This document shows, piece by piece, positions 18,730 to 27,492 of a stretch of DNA of 51,743 nt. The notes under the pieces are model-generated. The model was not told the DNA's origin, made no database searches, and was given only the letters and a program-made list of their open reading frames with translations. A program made the position numbers and the translations under genes. Every line of letters begins with the position of its first letter. Position 1 is the stretch's first letter. Origin of the DNA: Candidatus Binatia bacterium (GTDB lineage Bacteria > Desulfobacterota > Binatia > HRBIN30); assembly GCA_026004215.1 (NCBI GenBank), contig BPIR01000002.1, forward strand, positions 1 to 51,743, in the 5' to 3' direction.

Positions 18730-19146
18730 AAAGGTCAGTTGCAAACAGTGACAGCGATTCACGAGAAAAATTTGCGTGACGGGCGGAGGTGCATCCAAAT
18801 GCCCGCTGCCCTCGAGCGCAAATATCCCAGCGCTGTGCGTGAGTGGCGCTGGCACTGGGTTTTTCCCGAGGCGGATGGCTGGATCACTCCCGAGATCGGG
18901 CCGCAAAGGCGGCATTATGTCGATGAATGCATCGTCCAGAAGGCGGCGACCCACGCCGCCAGGCAGGCCGGGCTGGGCAAGGGGGGGGAGTGCCCATACT
19001 TCCCGTCACTCCTTTGCGACGCATCTGCCCCCTGACCGGTACGGTATCCCGCAGTGGAGGAGTCGCTAGGGCATGAGAACGCAAAGACCACGATGAGGGA
19101 CACGCACGTTTCGAACCGCAGCGGGAAAGGTGGGCGGAGCCCGGTT
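18730..19146 (+). pseudogene. Integron integrase (IntI-like) C-terminal relic
   Basis: Reads AIHEKNLRDG, PAALERKYPSAVREWRWHWVF and RRHYVDECIVQKA, which is the IntI-specific insert and following region of integron tyrosine recombinases. The frame then breaks at a run of eight G (18981-18988). HTSRHSFATHL continues in a second frame and ESLGHENAKTTM plus THVSNR...RSPV in a third, so at least two frameshifts are present. The nucleophilic Tyr of the TTMIYTHV motif is replaced by Asp (codon 19099-19101). The N-terminal half is missing. It is dead, but shows an integron once sat here. Confidence 0.75.
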
Positions 19147-19355
19147 GGTAGTTCGTCATCACGAGGAAAGTCCCGGCGTGCCGTACGGAAGCCATTCAAC
19201 GACTCGAAGCGATTCGAGGAATCCGGCCAGATGCTCCTCAATAGCCGAATCAACAGCCCGTGCACCGGCCCTATTCACTGGGCAGAAAGCGGCATCCGGG
19301 TGTTACGTCGAAACCAAATAAGTTAGGCGGCAGGAGGAGTCACGAGGAGCAAAAG

Positions 19356-20453
19356 ATGGCCTACTATCTGGATCTCTTCTCGCCCGAGATGTACGAGGTG
19401 TTCGGGCGGTCCAACCGAGCGATTTCCGGGCACCGCATGCAACTGTGGGGTTCGGCTCGGCGGGTAAAGCCGGGTGACAAGTTCGTCTGTTACATGACGA
19501 AGCTCTCCAGGTGGATTGGTCTGCTGGAAGTGCTCGAGGGCCCCTTCATCGATGACACGCCCACTTTTTATCCGAAGTCGGATCCCTTCGTAGTACGCTT
19601 TCGTGTACGCGATTTGGTGTGGCTTCCGGTCGAAAAGGCAGTCCCAATTCACGAGCCCCGAGTTTGGAATGCTCTGTCCTTCACGCGGAGTCAACCAGAA
19701 GGTTCTTCCGCCTGGACCGGAAAGGTGCGGCGCAGTCTGGTTCAGCTCGATGACTCCGACGGCGCGTTTCTCGAGACTCTGCTCCGAGATCAGGTGGACA
19801 ATGACGTCACCTATCCTATAGGCCAGGGCGCCTACAGGAGGGCCACCACCCACCGAGTCCGTCGTGCACAGAGGGACGTCGTGGTAACGCTGCTGGAAGA
19901 GGCAGAGCCGGAGGAAGAGGAAGGTCGCGCCGCGTTTCGCGAGTCGACCAAGATCCAGGCACTGCTCGCGGAGATCGGAGGTCGGATGGGGATGCAAATC
20001 TGGGTTCCCCGCAGTGACCGTTCCGACGTACTTGCTCAGTGGAGGGGGGATCACCCACCCATTCTGGAACAGCTCCCGCTGAATTACGATGAAACCACGT
20101 TGAAAACGATCGAGCAAATGGACGTCCTTTGGCTCGAGGGTCATGCCATCAAACGAGCCTTCGGAGTGGAGCACCCGGCCTCCGCCTACTCGGCCATACT
20201 ACGTATGGCTGATCTGTTGGCGCTGCAGCCAAACATGGACATCCGACTCCACGTCGTCGCTCCGATCTCCCTCCGCGAAAAAGTTATTGCCGAGCTTCGA
20301 CGCCCGGTCTTCTCGGTTCGCGAGCGAGGGCCACTCTCGGCGAGCTGCACGTATCTATCGTATGAGAGTGTTCGGAAGCTCGCTGCCCATCCACACCTGT
20401 CTCACCTGTCGGACAGCGTCTTGGAGGAGTACGAGGAAGAGGCGGAGCACTGA
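19356..20453 (+). CDS. EVE domain / restriction-nuclease-like protein
   Basis: 365 residues. The first ~120 (AYYLDLFSPEMYEVF...VKPGDKFVCYMTKLSRWIGLLEV) look like an EVE/PUA-like domain, a fold that reads modified bases. The C-terminal ~170 (TKIQALLAEIGGRMGMQIWVPRSDR...MDVLWLEG...AFGVEH...YSAILRMADLLALQPN) resembles a nuclease-like domain found fused to EVE. D256 and E272 would be metal ligands, but the family AFE(V/I)E motif reads AFGVE here (G270), so activity may be lost. A likely role is defence against modified DNA (inference). GAGGAG precedes ATG 19356. It sits right after the integrase relic. Confidence 0.72.
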   Translation: MAYYLDLFSPEMYEVFGRSNRAISGHRMQLWGSARRVKPGDKFVCYMTKLSRWIGLLEVLEGPFIDDTPTFYPKSDPFVVRFRVRDLVWLPVEKAVPIHEPRVWNALSFTRSQPEGSSAWTGKVRRSLVQLDDSDGAFLETLLRDQVDNDVTYPIGQGAYRRATTHRVRRAQRDVVVTLLEEAEPEEEEGRAAFRESTKIQALLAEIGGRMGMQIWVPRSDRSDVLAQWRGDHPPILEQLPLNYDETTLKTIEQMDVLWLEGHAIKRAFGVEHPASAYSAILRMADLLALQPNMDIRLHVVAPISLREKVIAELRRPVFSVRERGPLSASCTYLSYESVRKLAAHPHLSHLSDSVLEEYEEEAEH

Positions 20454-20520
20454 TTTCCGCGAAGCCGCCGTGTCATCGATCGTTGGGTGACGACACCGTC
20501 ACGGAAAGGAGGATGGGCTC

Positions 20521-21019
20521 ATGGCAAGCTGCCCCTCATGTAGCGCGGAGGTCGCGCCGGCTGCTCGTTGGTGCGCTAGGTGCCGCACGAACCTCTTGGA
20601 TCCGAGGATCGGTCGCTTGGCTTTACCAGGAAAGAGGCTCGTTGCCTGCTTTCTCGATTTGCTCGTACCGCTGGTCGCGCTGTTCCAGATCTTGGTCGTC
20701 GCCCGGGGCTGGCGCAGCGGCAGCGCCAAAAGACGAACCCCGTGTCGGTGTCCTGCTCGGCATCGTTCTCTTGCTGGGGTATAATGTTTGGGCGTTCCTG
20801 GTCTTCGTGAAGGGACTGACGCCAGGTAAGAAGCTCCTCGGCATACGAGTCATCAAGGAGGACGGTACGAGCCCTGGCTTTTTCACCATGCTCATCCGCG
20901 AACTGATGGGGAAACCGATATCAGCGCTGGTCCTCTTCCTGGGCTTCCTCTGGATCCTGTTCGACCGCGACAAGCAGGGCTGGCACGACAAGCTCATGAG
21001 CACCTACGTCGTGGAGTAG
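20521..21019 (+). pseudogene. Zinc-ribbon RDD membrane protein, frameshifted
   Basis: From ATG 20521 the first frame gives a zinc ribbon (CPSC and CARC pairs) and the first RDD helix (GKRLVACFLDLLVPLVALFQILVV). The rest of the RDD domain (GVLLGIVLLLGYNVWAFLVF, TPGKKLLGIRVIKEDG, FDRDKQGWHDKLMSTYVV) continues in the next frame up to 21019. The break lies between about 20700 and 20730, next to a GGGG run. One indel would restore a normal gene. It may be a true frameshift or a sequence error. RDD proteins are small membrane proteins, a few of which act in ion transport. Confidence 0.65.
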
Positions 21020-21734
21020 GTGCTAGGAGCGGGGCGCAACAAGCCGCCCCGCCGAGCGCCTTCGCCGGCCGCTGAGCGGCAGTCCATTGTGGCGGCGCAG
21101 ATGCATGCTGCGGGCGCTGCCGGCGAGCGCCGCGGTGCCGTGCACGGGCGCGGTAACGCGAGAGTATCTCGATGCGGTAGGCTGGGACCGTACGCGCAGG
21201 AAGTGGTTCGGGACAAGGAGAGCGGAAGGCGAAAACGATTGCGCGCCCGGAACAGAGGCTGGCGGCCCTGTGCACGTACATTGCCGAGCCGAGGCGCAGG
21301 TGGCGGTGGCGGGTGCGGAGGGACAAGCCGCGGCGGTGGAAAGGGGCGGTAGGTTGCAACCGCCCGCGCACGCGTATCAGAGGGAGCGGAGGCGGCTTTG
21401 CAGCGACGATGCCGAGCGTAGCTTTGCTCACCTTTGGCGGAGCGGCGCCACCAGGCGGCTTTCGATACGAGCTCCACAAGAGGTTGCCAAATTCTGCCTG
21501 GCGCGCGGCCCGATTGCACCTCTAAGCGATCCTGCGGGCTTTAGTTGGCATCAGGACACCTCCGGCGCTACAGCAGCTTGGGCGATCGCAGCAGTGTTTG
21601 CAGATCTCGCGTGTCTTCTATTTGCGCTCGCGCGAGCTAATCCCTCCACGGCGGGTACATGCGATGGAACCGGCAAGCTCCGCTGGACCAACCCGCACAC
21701 CACGTGCTGAGCCACCAGCCAGCCTACGGGGCTG
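21020..21734. other. Long gene-free stretch
   Basis: No gene is supported on either strand. It contains a GCGGGGC/GCCCCGC hairpin just after the RDD stop (about 21028-21051) and a hairpin built on GGTTGCAACC within GGGCGGT/GCCC (about 21343-21364). Neither has a T-tract. The stretch looks like decayed accessory DNA bordering the thiolase operon. Confidence 0.45.
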
Positions 21735-22892
21735 TTAGGGCATGGTGACGATGGCTACGCCGCAGGTTTGTGGAGCCCCGCCTAGATTGTGGCTCAACGC
21801 CACGGTGGCGTTTTTCACTTGCCGCGGACCTGCCTTGCCTTGGAGCTGCTTGTAGTTCTCGTACAGCATGCGGATGCCCGTGGCTCCGGTCGGATGGCCG
21901 AAGCTCTTGAGCCCGCCGTCGGTATTTACGGGGAGTTCGCCGCCCAATTCGAACGTACCGGCCGCGATGTGTTCTTTTGCCGAGCCTTTCTCGGCAAAAC
22001 CCAGGTCCTCGTAAGTGAGCAGCTCGGTGAGGGTGAAACAGTCGTGCACCTGGGCCAGGTGGATTTCCTTGGCAGGGTTGGCGATCCCGGCTTGTCGGTA
22101 AGCATCCTGGGCTGCGTAAATCGTCGGCTTCCAGCGCAGGAAATCGAACGAGGGATCCGACTGCGGATTGGGTCCGAGGGCAATGGAGATGGCGCGGATG
22201 AGCACGTAATCGTCGCGAAAACTTTTCGCCAAGTCGCGCCGGGTCAAGATGGCCACGGCAGCCCCGTCGGACTGCGCGCAGCAGTCGTACAGTCCGAACG
22301 GCCAGGAAATGATGGGGGCTTGGAGGACGTCCTGCACGGTAATTTCTCTTTTGATCATGGACTTGGGTGCCAAGGTCCCATTGTGGTGATTTTTCACCGC
22401 GATCTTGGCCAGGTCCTCGCGGCTCGCGCCGTAGGTTTCGAAGTAGCGCGCAGCGCACAAAGCGAACCAACCGGCCGGGGTCATGGGCAAGCCGCGCACC
22501 CCAGTGGTGACCGCGCTCGGCCCGCTCACGCCCCGGTCCTTGGGTTTGTCGAAGCCCACGACCATGACCGTGTCGTACATGCCGCAGGCCACCGCGAACA
22601 CGCCGTAACGCAGCGCATCGGTTCCGGTGGCGCAGTAGTTTTGCACCATGCTCACCGGCCGCCCAAAGAGTTTCAGCGCATCGGCGACCTCGGCGGTTCC
22701 CTTGGAGGGATACACCGCCCCGCAAAATACCGCCTCGATTTGTTTTTGCGGCTCCTCGATGCCGGCATCTTCGTACGCTTCGAAGGCGGCCTCCACGATC
22801 ATATCCTCGGGGGCTTTGTCCCAGTTCTCGCCGAACTTACAACAGCCCATTCCCACGATAGCGACTTTGTCGCGGATCGCTTCCGGATTCAT
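21735..22892 (-). CDS. SCP-x/lipid-transfer-type thiolase
   Basis: 385 residues. Catalytic residues of the thiolase fold are present: nucleophilic Cys in NYCATG, His in VHDCF and GHPTGATG, and a C-terminal Cys in QTCGVAIV. Length and the HDCFT motif fit the SCP-x/Ltp group, which act as beta-ketothiolases or retro-aldolases and often need a DUF35 partner. It lies 25 bp behind the HMG-CoA-synthase/DUF35 fusion, so the two proteins probably form one complex. GGAGGG precedes the ATG. The substrate may be acetoacetyl-CoA or a longer acyl chain. Confidence 0.9.
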   Translation of the reverse strand: MNPEAIRDKVAIVGMGCCKFGENWDKAPEDMIVEAAFEAYEDAGIEEPQKQIEAVFCGAVYPSKGTAEVADALKLFGRPVSMVQNYCATGTDALRYGVFAVACGMYDTVMVVGFDKPKDRGVSGPSAVTTGVRGLPMTPAGWFALCAARYFETYGASREDLAKIAVKNHHNGTLAPKSMIKREITVQDVLQAPIISWPFGLYDCCAQSDGAAVAILTRRDLAKSFRDDYVLIRAISIALGPNPQSDPSFDFLRWKPTIYAAQDAYRQAGIANPAKEIHLAQVHDCFTLTELLTYEDLGFAEKGSAKEHIAAGTFELGGELPVNTDGGLKSFGHPTGATGIRMLYENYKQLQGKAGPRQVKNATVALSHNLGGAPQTCGVAIVTMP

Positions 22893-22917
22893 CGCTGCCC
22901 TCCGCTCCGTCTCTGGT

Positions 22918-24351
22918 CTACCAAGAAATGCTCCTGACCGGCGTGCACTTCCAAAAGTAGTTCGGTGTGCCGCCGTATTCGTGGATCTTGCGAAAGGTGA
23001 ATTCCACCGGCATGTCGAGTTTCACCTCGCTCGGCGAGGCATCGGTCATTTGCAGATATACCCTCGCACCGCCTTCGACTTCGATCGTGGTCACGATCAA
23101 CGGCGGATCGGGGCTGCCGGCGAAGTAATCGAAGGTGAACGACATCACCTTTCCCTGCCGCTCCGCGAGGCGAATTTCGTCGAAATCGTCGCGAGCAAAG
23201 CACTGGAAGCAAACGCGCTGGAAGGGAAACTGCTCCGTGCCGCAGCGCCGGCAGCGCTGCCCGTGAAAGGCGATGTCCTCGTTGCGGTCGCGATAGTGCA
23301 CGGTAGCCGATACGCCTTGGCCGGCGCGGCGGTCGCTTTCCGTGGGATACAAGTTGCGGTAGTTGAGGTAACGGTCGTAGTCGGTGAGTTCCCGGCGGCG
23401 CGCCAAATGCCACTGGACTCCGCGGCGCCGCGCCAAGCGGGCCACAGCCGCAGTGGTGCGCACCACCATCGCATCGGCTCCGTCGCCGTAGTTTGCCCAC
23501 AGAAAGCGCTGCCCCTCTTGCGCCTCCTCCAAAGCCGCCGCCAGCAGCAAGGGGGCAAAGGCGGCACCACAGTTGCCGACTCGCCCGAAGAGCGGGTCTT
23601 GTAACTGGGTCTTGGGATCGAACCCGGTGGCGCGTGCCACCCCCTGCAAGCTGCGCGCGTCCGGCGTGTAGGCAACGAGCCGCCGGAAATCTCCGGGCTT
23701 GGCGCCAGCCTTTTCGAGCAGCGCCCGAATCGCCGCCACGGTGTTTTCCGTGTAGCCACGCTCCACGACGAAGCGTTCTTCCCACGAGCGCACGAAGCGA
23801 TCCCACTCCGTGCGCCATACGTCAATGATTTCCTCGGCCAAAAACACTTGCTCCTCGAAGATCGCGGCGACGTCTTCGCTGCCGATGAGGAAAGCCACCG
23901 CCGCATCTCCGAAGTTGCGCTCCATGGGGGTGCGCGGCGGTGCGGGGCGGGCATCCGCAGCGATCACCAAGGCATTGCGCGCGGTACCCGCGCGCACAGC
24001 GTCGAGAGCCGCGCGCAACGCCACTGTCGCTGCGCGCGTCGAGTCGGTTACATCGGCCGTGAGCACCTCGCGCCGCAAGTCCAGTGCTTTGGCGATCAGC
24101 GCGGCCCCCTGCTTCTCGCGATACGGGTAAGACGTCGAGGCGAAGTACAAGGCGTCCACCCCGGAGCGGTCCAACCCCTCTAAGCAATTCGAGCCGGCGG
24201 CCACGGCCATGGTGACGGCGTCTTCGTCGAAGTATGCGACCGCCTTCTCTCCGCCGCCACCGCTGGCTTTGCGGCCGCCGCTGATGGCGCCGAGCGAAAG
24301 CCGCAGCATGGGAATGTACGCGGCTTGGGAACGAATACCGATTTCCTGCAT
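22918..24351 (-). CDS. HMG-CoA synthase-like / DUF35 fusion
   Basis: 477 residues. The first ~340 follow the HMG-CoA synthase (thiolase-fold) layout: FDEDAVTMAVAA, ASTSYPY, the ADVTDSTRAAT helix and a GNCGAAFAPLLLA segment. The last ~120 are DUF35: a rubredoxin-like zinc ribbon (CRRCG, CFQC) and an OB fold. Compared by eye with archaeal enzymes, the Glu, Cys and His of the triad all appear replaced by Thr, so classical HMG-CoA synthesis is doubtful. In methanogens thiolase, HMG-CoA synthase and DUF35 are separate subunits of one complex; here two are fused and the thiolase follows. It starts 10 bp behind the SDR. Confidence 0.85.
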   Translation of the reverse strand: MQEIGIRSQAAYIPMLRLSLGAISGGRKASGGGGEKAVAYFDEDAVTMAVAAGSNCLEGLDRSGVDALYFASTSYPYREKQGAALIAKALDLRREVLTADVTDSTRAATVALRAALDAVRAGTARNALVIAADARPAPPRTPMERNFGDAAVAFLIGSEDVAAIFEEQVFLAEEIIDVWRTEWDRFVRSWEERFVVERGYTENTVAAIRALLEKAGAKPGDFRRLVAYTPDARSLQGVARATGFDPKTQLQDPLFGRVGNCGAAFAPLLLAAALEEAQEGQRFLWANYGDGADAMVVRTTAAVARLARRRGVQWHLARRRELTDYDRYLNYRNLYPTESDRRAGQGVSATVHYRDRNEDIAFHGQRCRRCGTEQFPFQRVCFQCFARDDFDEIRLAERQGKVMSFTFDYFAGSPDPPLIVTTIEVEGGARVYLQMTDASPSEVKLDMPVEFTFRKIHEYGGTPNYFWKCTPVRSISW

Positions 24352-24360
24352 CGAACGAAC

Positions 24361-25275
24361 CTACTTCTTTTCTTCTTTTTTCTCTTCTTTCTTGTCGTCG
24401 CGGCGCAATTGCGGAATGCCGATGGGCTGCAAGTGTTCGAGGAAAACTCCATCGAAGTTCGCGGCGATTTCCTCAGCCGTGAGCCCGCCGGGCTTGTACA
24501 TCATGGCAATCGGGCGGAGCTGCTGAAACAGCGTGAAACCGTAGCCGCGCCGGCCAAAAATTTGCCCGTTCACGTGAGCGGCTTTTTCGGACGCCAAAAA
24601 CGCCACCATAGGCGCATTGCGGTCGGGGTGCATTTCGTGCGGCGGCTCTTTGTTTTCCATTCCGGGAATCGTGCCCACCATGCGCGTGAGCCCGGCGGGT
24701 GCCATGGCATTGACCGTGATCCCGTAGCGCCCGAGTTCCAGCGCCCAACACAGGGTGAGCCCCATGATGCCTGCCTTGGCCGCACCGTAGTTGCTTTGGC
24801 CGAAATTCCCCCGCAACCCCGCACTCGAAGTAATATTGATGATGCGGCCGTAATTTTGTTCCCGCATGTGCGGGATCGCATGCCGCCCGCAGTTCCACGT
24901 GCCCTTGAGGTGCACCGCAATCACCGCGTCGAAATCCTCTTCGCTCATTTTCACCATGGTGCGGTCGCGCAAAATGCCGGCGTTGTTCACGAGGATGTCA
25001 ATGCGGCCAAAATTCTCCAACGCCGTATCGATGATGCGCTTGGCGCCCTCGAACGACGCCACGGAATCGTAATTGGGCACCGCCTGGCCGCCAAAGCCGC
25101 GAATTTCCTCTACCACCTGCATGGCTGGGTCCTCCGCCTTGCCCTGGCCATCTACGCCGCAGCCGAGATCGTTCACCACGACCTTGGCGCCATTGCGGGC
25201 CAGTTCCAGTGCAATGCCGCGGCCCACTCCGCGGCCGGCTCCTGTGACGACTGCCACCCTGCCTTCCAGTAACAT
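24361..25275 (-). CDS. SDR, hydroxyacyl-CoA dehydrogenase-like
   Basis: 304 residues. Rossmann motif TGAGRGVG, NNAG, and the catalytic Tyr/Lys in NYGAAKAG. The long insert VNDLGCGVDGQGKAEDPA after the second strand is typical of the peroxisomal multifunctional-enzyme-2 (17-beta-HSD4) SDR branch, which oxidises 3-hydroxyacyl-CoA. The tail is a Lys/Glu repeat (DDKKEEKKEEKK), unusual for the family. It leads the operon SDR, HMGCS-DUF35, thiolase, which suggests beta-oxidation-type chemistry on an acyl-CoA. Confidence 0.9.
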   Translation of the reverse strand: MLLEGRVAVVTGAGRGVGRGIALELARNGAKVVVNDLGCGVDGQGKAEDPAMQVVEEIRGFGGQAVPNYDSVASFEGAKRIIDTALENFGRIDILVNNAGILRDRTMVKMSEEDFDAVIAVHLKGTWNCGRHAIPHMREQNYGRIINITSSAGLRGNFGQSNYGAAKAGIMGLTLCWALELGRYGITVNAMAPAGLTRMVGTIPGMENKEPPHEMHPDRNAPMVAFLASEKAAHVNGQIFGRRGYGFTLFQQLRPIAMMYKPGGLTAEEIAANFDGVFLEHLQPIGIPQLRRDDKKEEKKEEKK

Positions 25276-25304
25276 CGCTCGTCCTCCCGTAAGAATGTTG
25301 CAAT

Positions 25305-25333
25305 TTGACTTCGGCTACCACTTCGCATATTTC
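25305..25333 (+). promoter_or_regulatory. Possible sigma-70-type promoter
   Basis: TTGACT at 25305-25310 and TATTTC at 25328-25333, 17 bp apart, in the divergent gap before the acyl-CoA dehydrogenase. The -10 box is poor; this is a weak prediction. Confidence 0.3.
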
Positions 25334-25363
25334 GCGTCAATCGAACGATTGACTCAGACCGCC

Positions 25364-26539
25364 ATGGACTTCGAACCCGTTGCCCGCGTGGAAGCCACAC
25401 GACGCGAATTTCGCAACTGGCTGGGAGCGCACCGCCGCACGGTGAGCGAGTGGATGGCTCTTCGCCACAGTTCGGACACCCGCGCGCGGGTGGAATTTCT
25501 GCGCCAGTGGCAGCAGGCATTGCAAAGCGAGCGTTGGGTGGCGGTACATTTCCCCGAAGAGGTGGGGGGACGGAACGCCTCGCTGCTCGAGCATCTCGCG
25601 GTGCAACAAGAGCTGGCACGGGCCGAGGCGCCGCCTCTGATCAATGGGGCGGCGGTGAGTATCTTTGCACCTACCCTGCTCGTTTTTGGTACCGCGGAAC
25701 AGCGCCAGCGCTACCTTCCGCCACTCCTGCGCGCGGAGGAGCTGTGGTGCCTCGGATTTTCGGAACCCAATGCCGGGTCCGACCTCGCTTCGCTGCGCAC
25801 GCGGGCGGAACGACAGGGCGAGGTGTTCGTGGTGAGCGGGCAGAAGGTGTGGACGACATACGCCAATCAAGCCGATTACGGCTTGTTCCTCGTGCGCACC
25901 AATCCGCGAGCGCCGGCGCACAAGGGAATCAGTTGCTTGATTCTGGCCATGCGGAGCCCAGGCGTGACGGTGCGGCCCCTGCGCGAAATTACCGGGGATA
26001 CCGACTTCAACGAAGTGTTTCTGGAAAACGTGAGGGTACCCGCTGCCAACCTCGTGGGCGAGCTCGACAAAGGATGGGAAGTGATTCTCACCGCGCTCGG
26101 CCACGAGCGCGGTACGCTCCTGCTCGTGGATCACGTGCGCCGCAGAGCGGAGCTCGAAGAGCTGCATCGCTGGTTACGCCACACCGGCAAAAGCGAGGAT
26201 CCCCTGGTGCGGCAGCGCTTCGCGGAGTTTTGCACCGAGGTCGCCGTCATGGGCCTGCACGGCTTGAGATTGGTGAGCGACCTCGAGCACGGGCGCACCC
26301 CGACGGATGTGTCGGTGCTCAAGCTCTACGGCTCGGAGCTCGCCCAGCGCTTTTTGGATTTCGCGCTCACGGTCCAAGGACCGTATGCGCAGCTTTGGCG
26401 GGGTGACGAGCGCGTGCTTCGCGACGGAGCTTGGCAGCATGCCTGGCTCATGGCGCGGGCGATGACGATCGCCTCTGGAACCTCGGAGATTCAGCGCAAC
26501 ATTATTGCGCAGCGCTTGCTCGGCTTGCCGCGCGCCTAA
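25364..26539 (+). CDS. Acyl-CoA dehydrogenase
   Basis: 391 residues from ATG 25364, the normal length. Visible are the FAD/substrate region CLGFSEPNAGSDLASLRT, the GQKVWTTYANQADYGLFLVRT segment, and the C-terminal ASGTSEIQRNIIAQRLLG signature. It oxidises acyl-CoA to enoyl-CoA and passes electrons to ETF. The position of the catalytic base is not certain by eye. An in-frame ATG at 25295 exists, but family similarity begins at MDFEPVARVEATRREF. It is divergent from the SDR/HMGCS/thiolase operon and probably belongs to the same pathway. Confidence 0.92.
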   Translation: MDFEPVARVEATRREFRNWLGAHRRTVSEWMALRHSSDTRARVEFLRQWQQALQSERWVAVHFPEEVGGRNASLLEHLAVQQELARAEAPPLINGAAVSIFAPTLLVFGTAEQRQRYLPPLLRAEELWCLGFSEPNAGSDLASLRTRAERQGEVFVVSGQKVWTTYANQADYGLFLVRTNPRAPAHKGISCLILAMRSPGVTVRPLREITGDTDFNEVFLENVRVPAANLVGELDKGWEVILTALGHERGTLLLVDHVRRRAELEELHRWLRHTGKSEDPLVRQRFAEFCTEVAVMGLHGLRLVSDLEHGRTPTDVSVLKLYGSELAQRFLDFALTVQGPYAQLWRGDERVLRDGAWQHAWLMARAMTIASGTSEIQRNIIAQRLLGLPRA

Positions 26540-26554
26540 AATTCTGCCCGTGCT

Positions 26555-26749
26555 TCAGGCGGAGGGGCCCGATGAGTCCTTCTGCTCTTCCACTTTCTTC
26601 GGTTCTTCGTCCCGCCCCTCGAAGCTGCGCTTGAAATCGCGGATGCCCTTGCCCAAAGCCCCGCCGATTTCCGGCAGCTTGCCGGGACCAAAAATGATCA
26701 GGGCCACCACGAGGATAATGATGAGTTCCGGAACGCCTAATCCAAACAT
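26555..26749 (-). CDS. tatA: Sec-independent translocase TatA/E
   Basis: 64 residues: one membrane helix ([18 protein letters not shown]), the hinge [14 protein letters not shown], an amphipathic helix ([12 protein letters not shown]) and a charged tail. This is the pore-forming subunit that exports folded twin-arginine proteins. AAAGGAGG lies five bases before the ATG. tatB and tatC are not in the window. Confidence 0.95.
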   Translation of the reverse strand: MFGLGVPELIIILVVALIIFGPGKLPEIGGALGKGIRDFKRSFEGRDEEPKKVEEQKDSSGPSA

Positions 26750-26827
26750 CGGGGCCTCCTTTGAAGCAGCTTTTAGCTAGCAGCGAACCACCGCGGCCGA
26801 AACCACGGCACGATCTTGCTCGGTGGC

Positions 26828-27376
26828 TCACGCAGGATTCACCGGAGCCAGGCGCACATCGATCATCAATTCAGCCGCGGCCCGCTCGATGTCCGACCGT
26901 AACTGCGCTTCGTCGGTGCGCGCCGGAACATCCATTGCAATGGTCATGTGGTAAATCGGCGTCCCTGTGCCTGGTTCGGGATGGGAGCTGCTTTCCATTT
27001 TCGTAATGTTCACTCCGTGATTGGCCAGCACGCGGGCGATGCGGGCCACAATGCCAGCCTTGTCCACCCCGGTAGCCTCGAGCATATAGGAGCGTGCCCC
27101 GGTGGCCAAACGATACGGGATCGGCTCGCCTTCCAAAGGCCGAAAAAACACCGTGAGTCGTTTTTCCCACTCGAGGCGCTTACACGCCGAGGATAACCGC
27201 CGCTCCAAATCTTCGCCTTCTCCTGTCAGCAGCAACAACACGGCAAACTCGCTCCCGAGCACGGTCATGCTGGAATCTTCGAGGTTGCAATCGCACTCGT
27301 AAATCAGCTCCGCGAGATCGGCGACAATGCCGGGACGGTCCGGTCCGATGGCCGACAATGCAAACCAACGCTTCAT
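26828..27376 (-). CDS. Double-ACT protein, GcvR-like
   Basis: 182 residues made of two ACT domains: the first begins FALSAIGPDRPGIVADLAELIYECDCNLEDSSM, the second YMLEATGVDKAGIVARIARVLANHGVNITKMES. This is the GcvR architecture, which binds glycine and modulates GcvA in enterobacteria. No glycine-cleavage gene or regulator is nearby, so the regulatory partner is unknown. It lies 78 bp upstream of tatA on the same strand. Confidence 0.85.
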   Translation of the reverse strand: MKRWFALSAIGPDRPGIVADLAELIYECDCNLEDSSMTVLGSEFAVLLLLTGEGEDLERRLSSACKRLEWEKRLTVFFRPLEGEPIPYRLATGARSYMLEATGVDKAGIVARIARVLANHGVNITKMESSSHPEPGTGTPIYHMTIAMDVPARTDEAQLRSDIERAAAELMIDVRLAPVNPA

Positions 27377-27492
27377 GCGTCTTCGCCCTTTCGCTGGCGT
27401 TGCCTATCACAGCGATGCCCTGCGGTCGACCACTGCGATCGTTGCGCGTCGGCAGGCGGTGCGCGCACTGGCCACGCAGCCAAAAGTGCTGG

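Noticed and set aside
19194..19328. Possible attC site: ATTCAAC ... GTTAGGC, 135 bp
   Set aside because: Both core boxes fit RYYYAAC and GTTRRRY and the spacing is in range, but I see no internal L boxes or folding symmetry. Such short boxes occur by chance. A covariance-model search would decide.
20482..20490. GTTGGGT as an attC right core
   Set aside because: No matching RYYYAAC box occurs upstream within the EVE gene end, so no site can be formed.
21087..21710. Plus-strand frame of 207 codons
   Set aside because: Arg/Ala-rich low-complexity translation without a domain; a hydrophobic patch near its end is not enough support.
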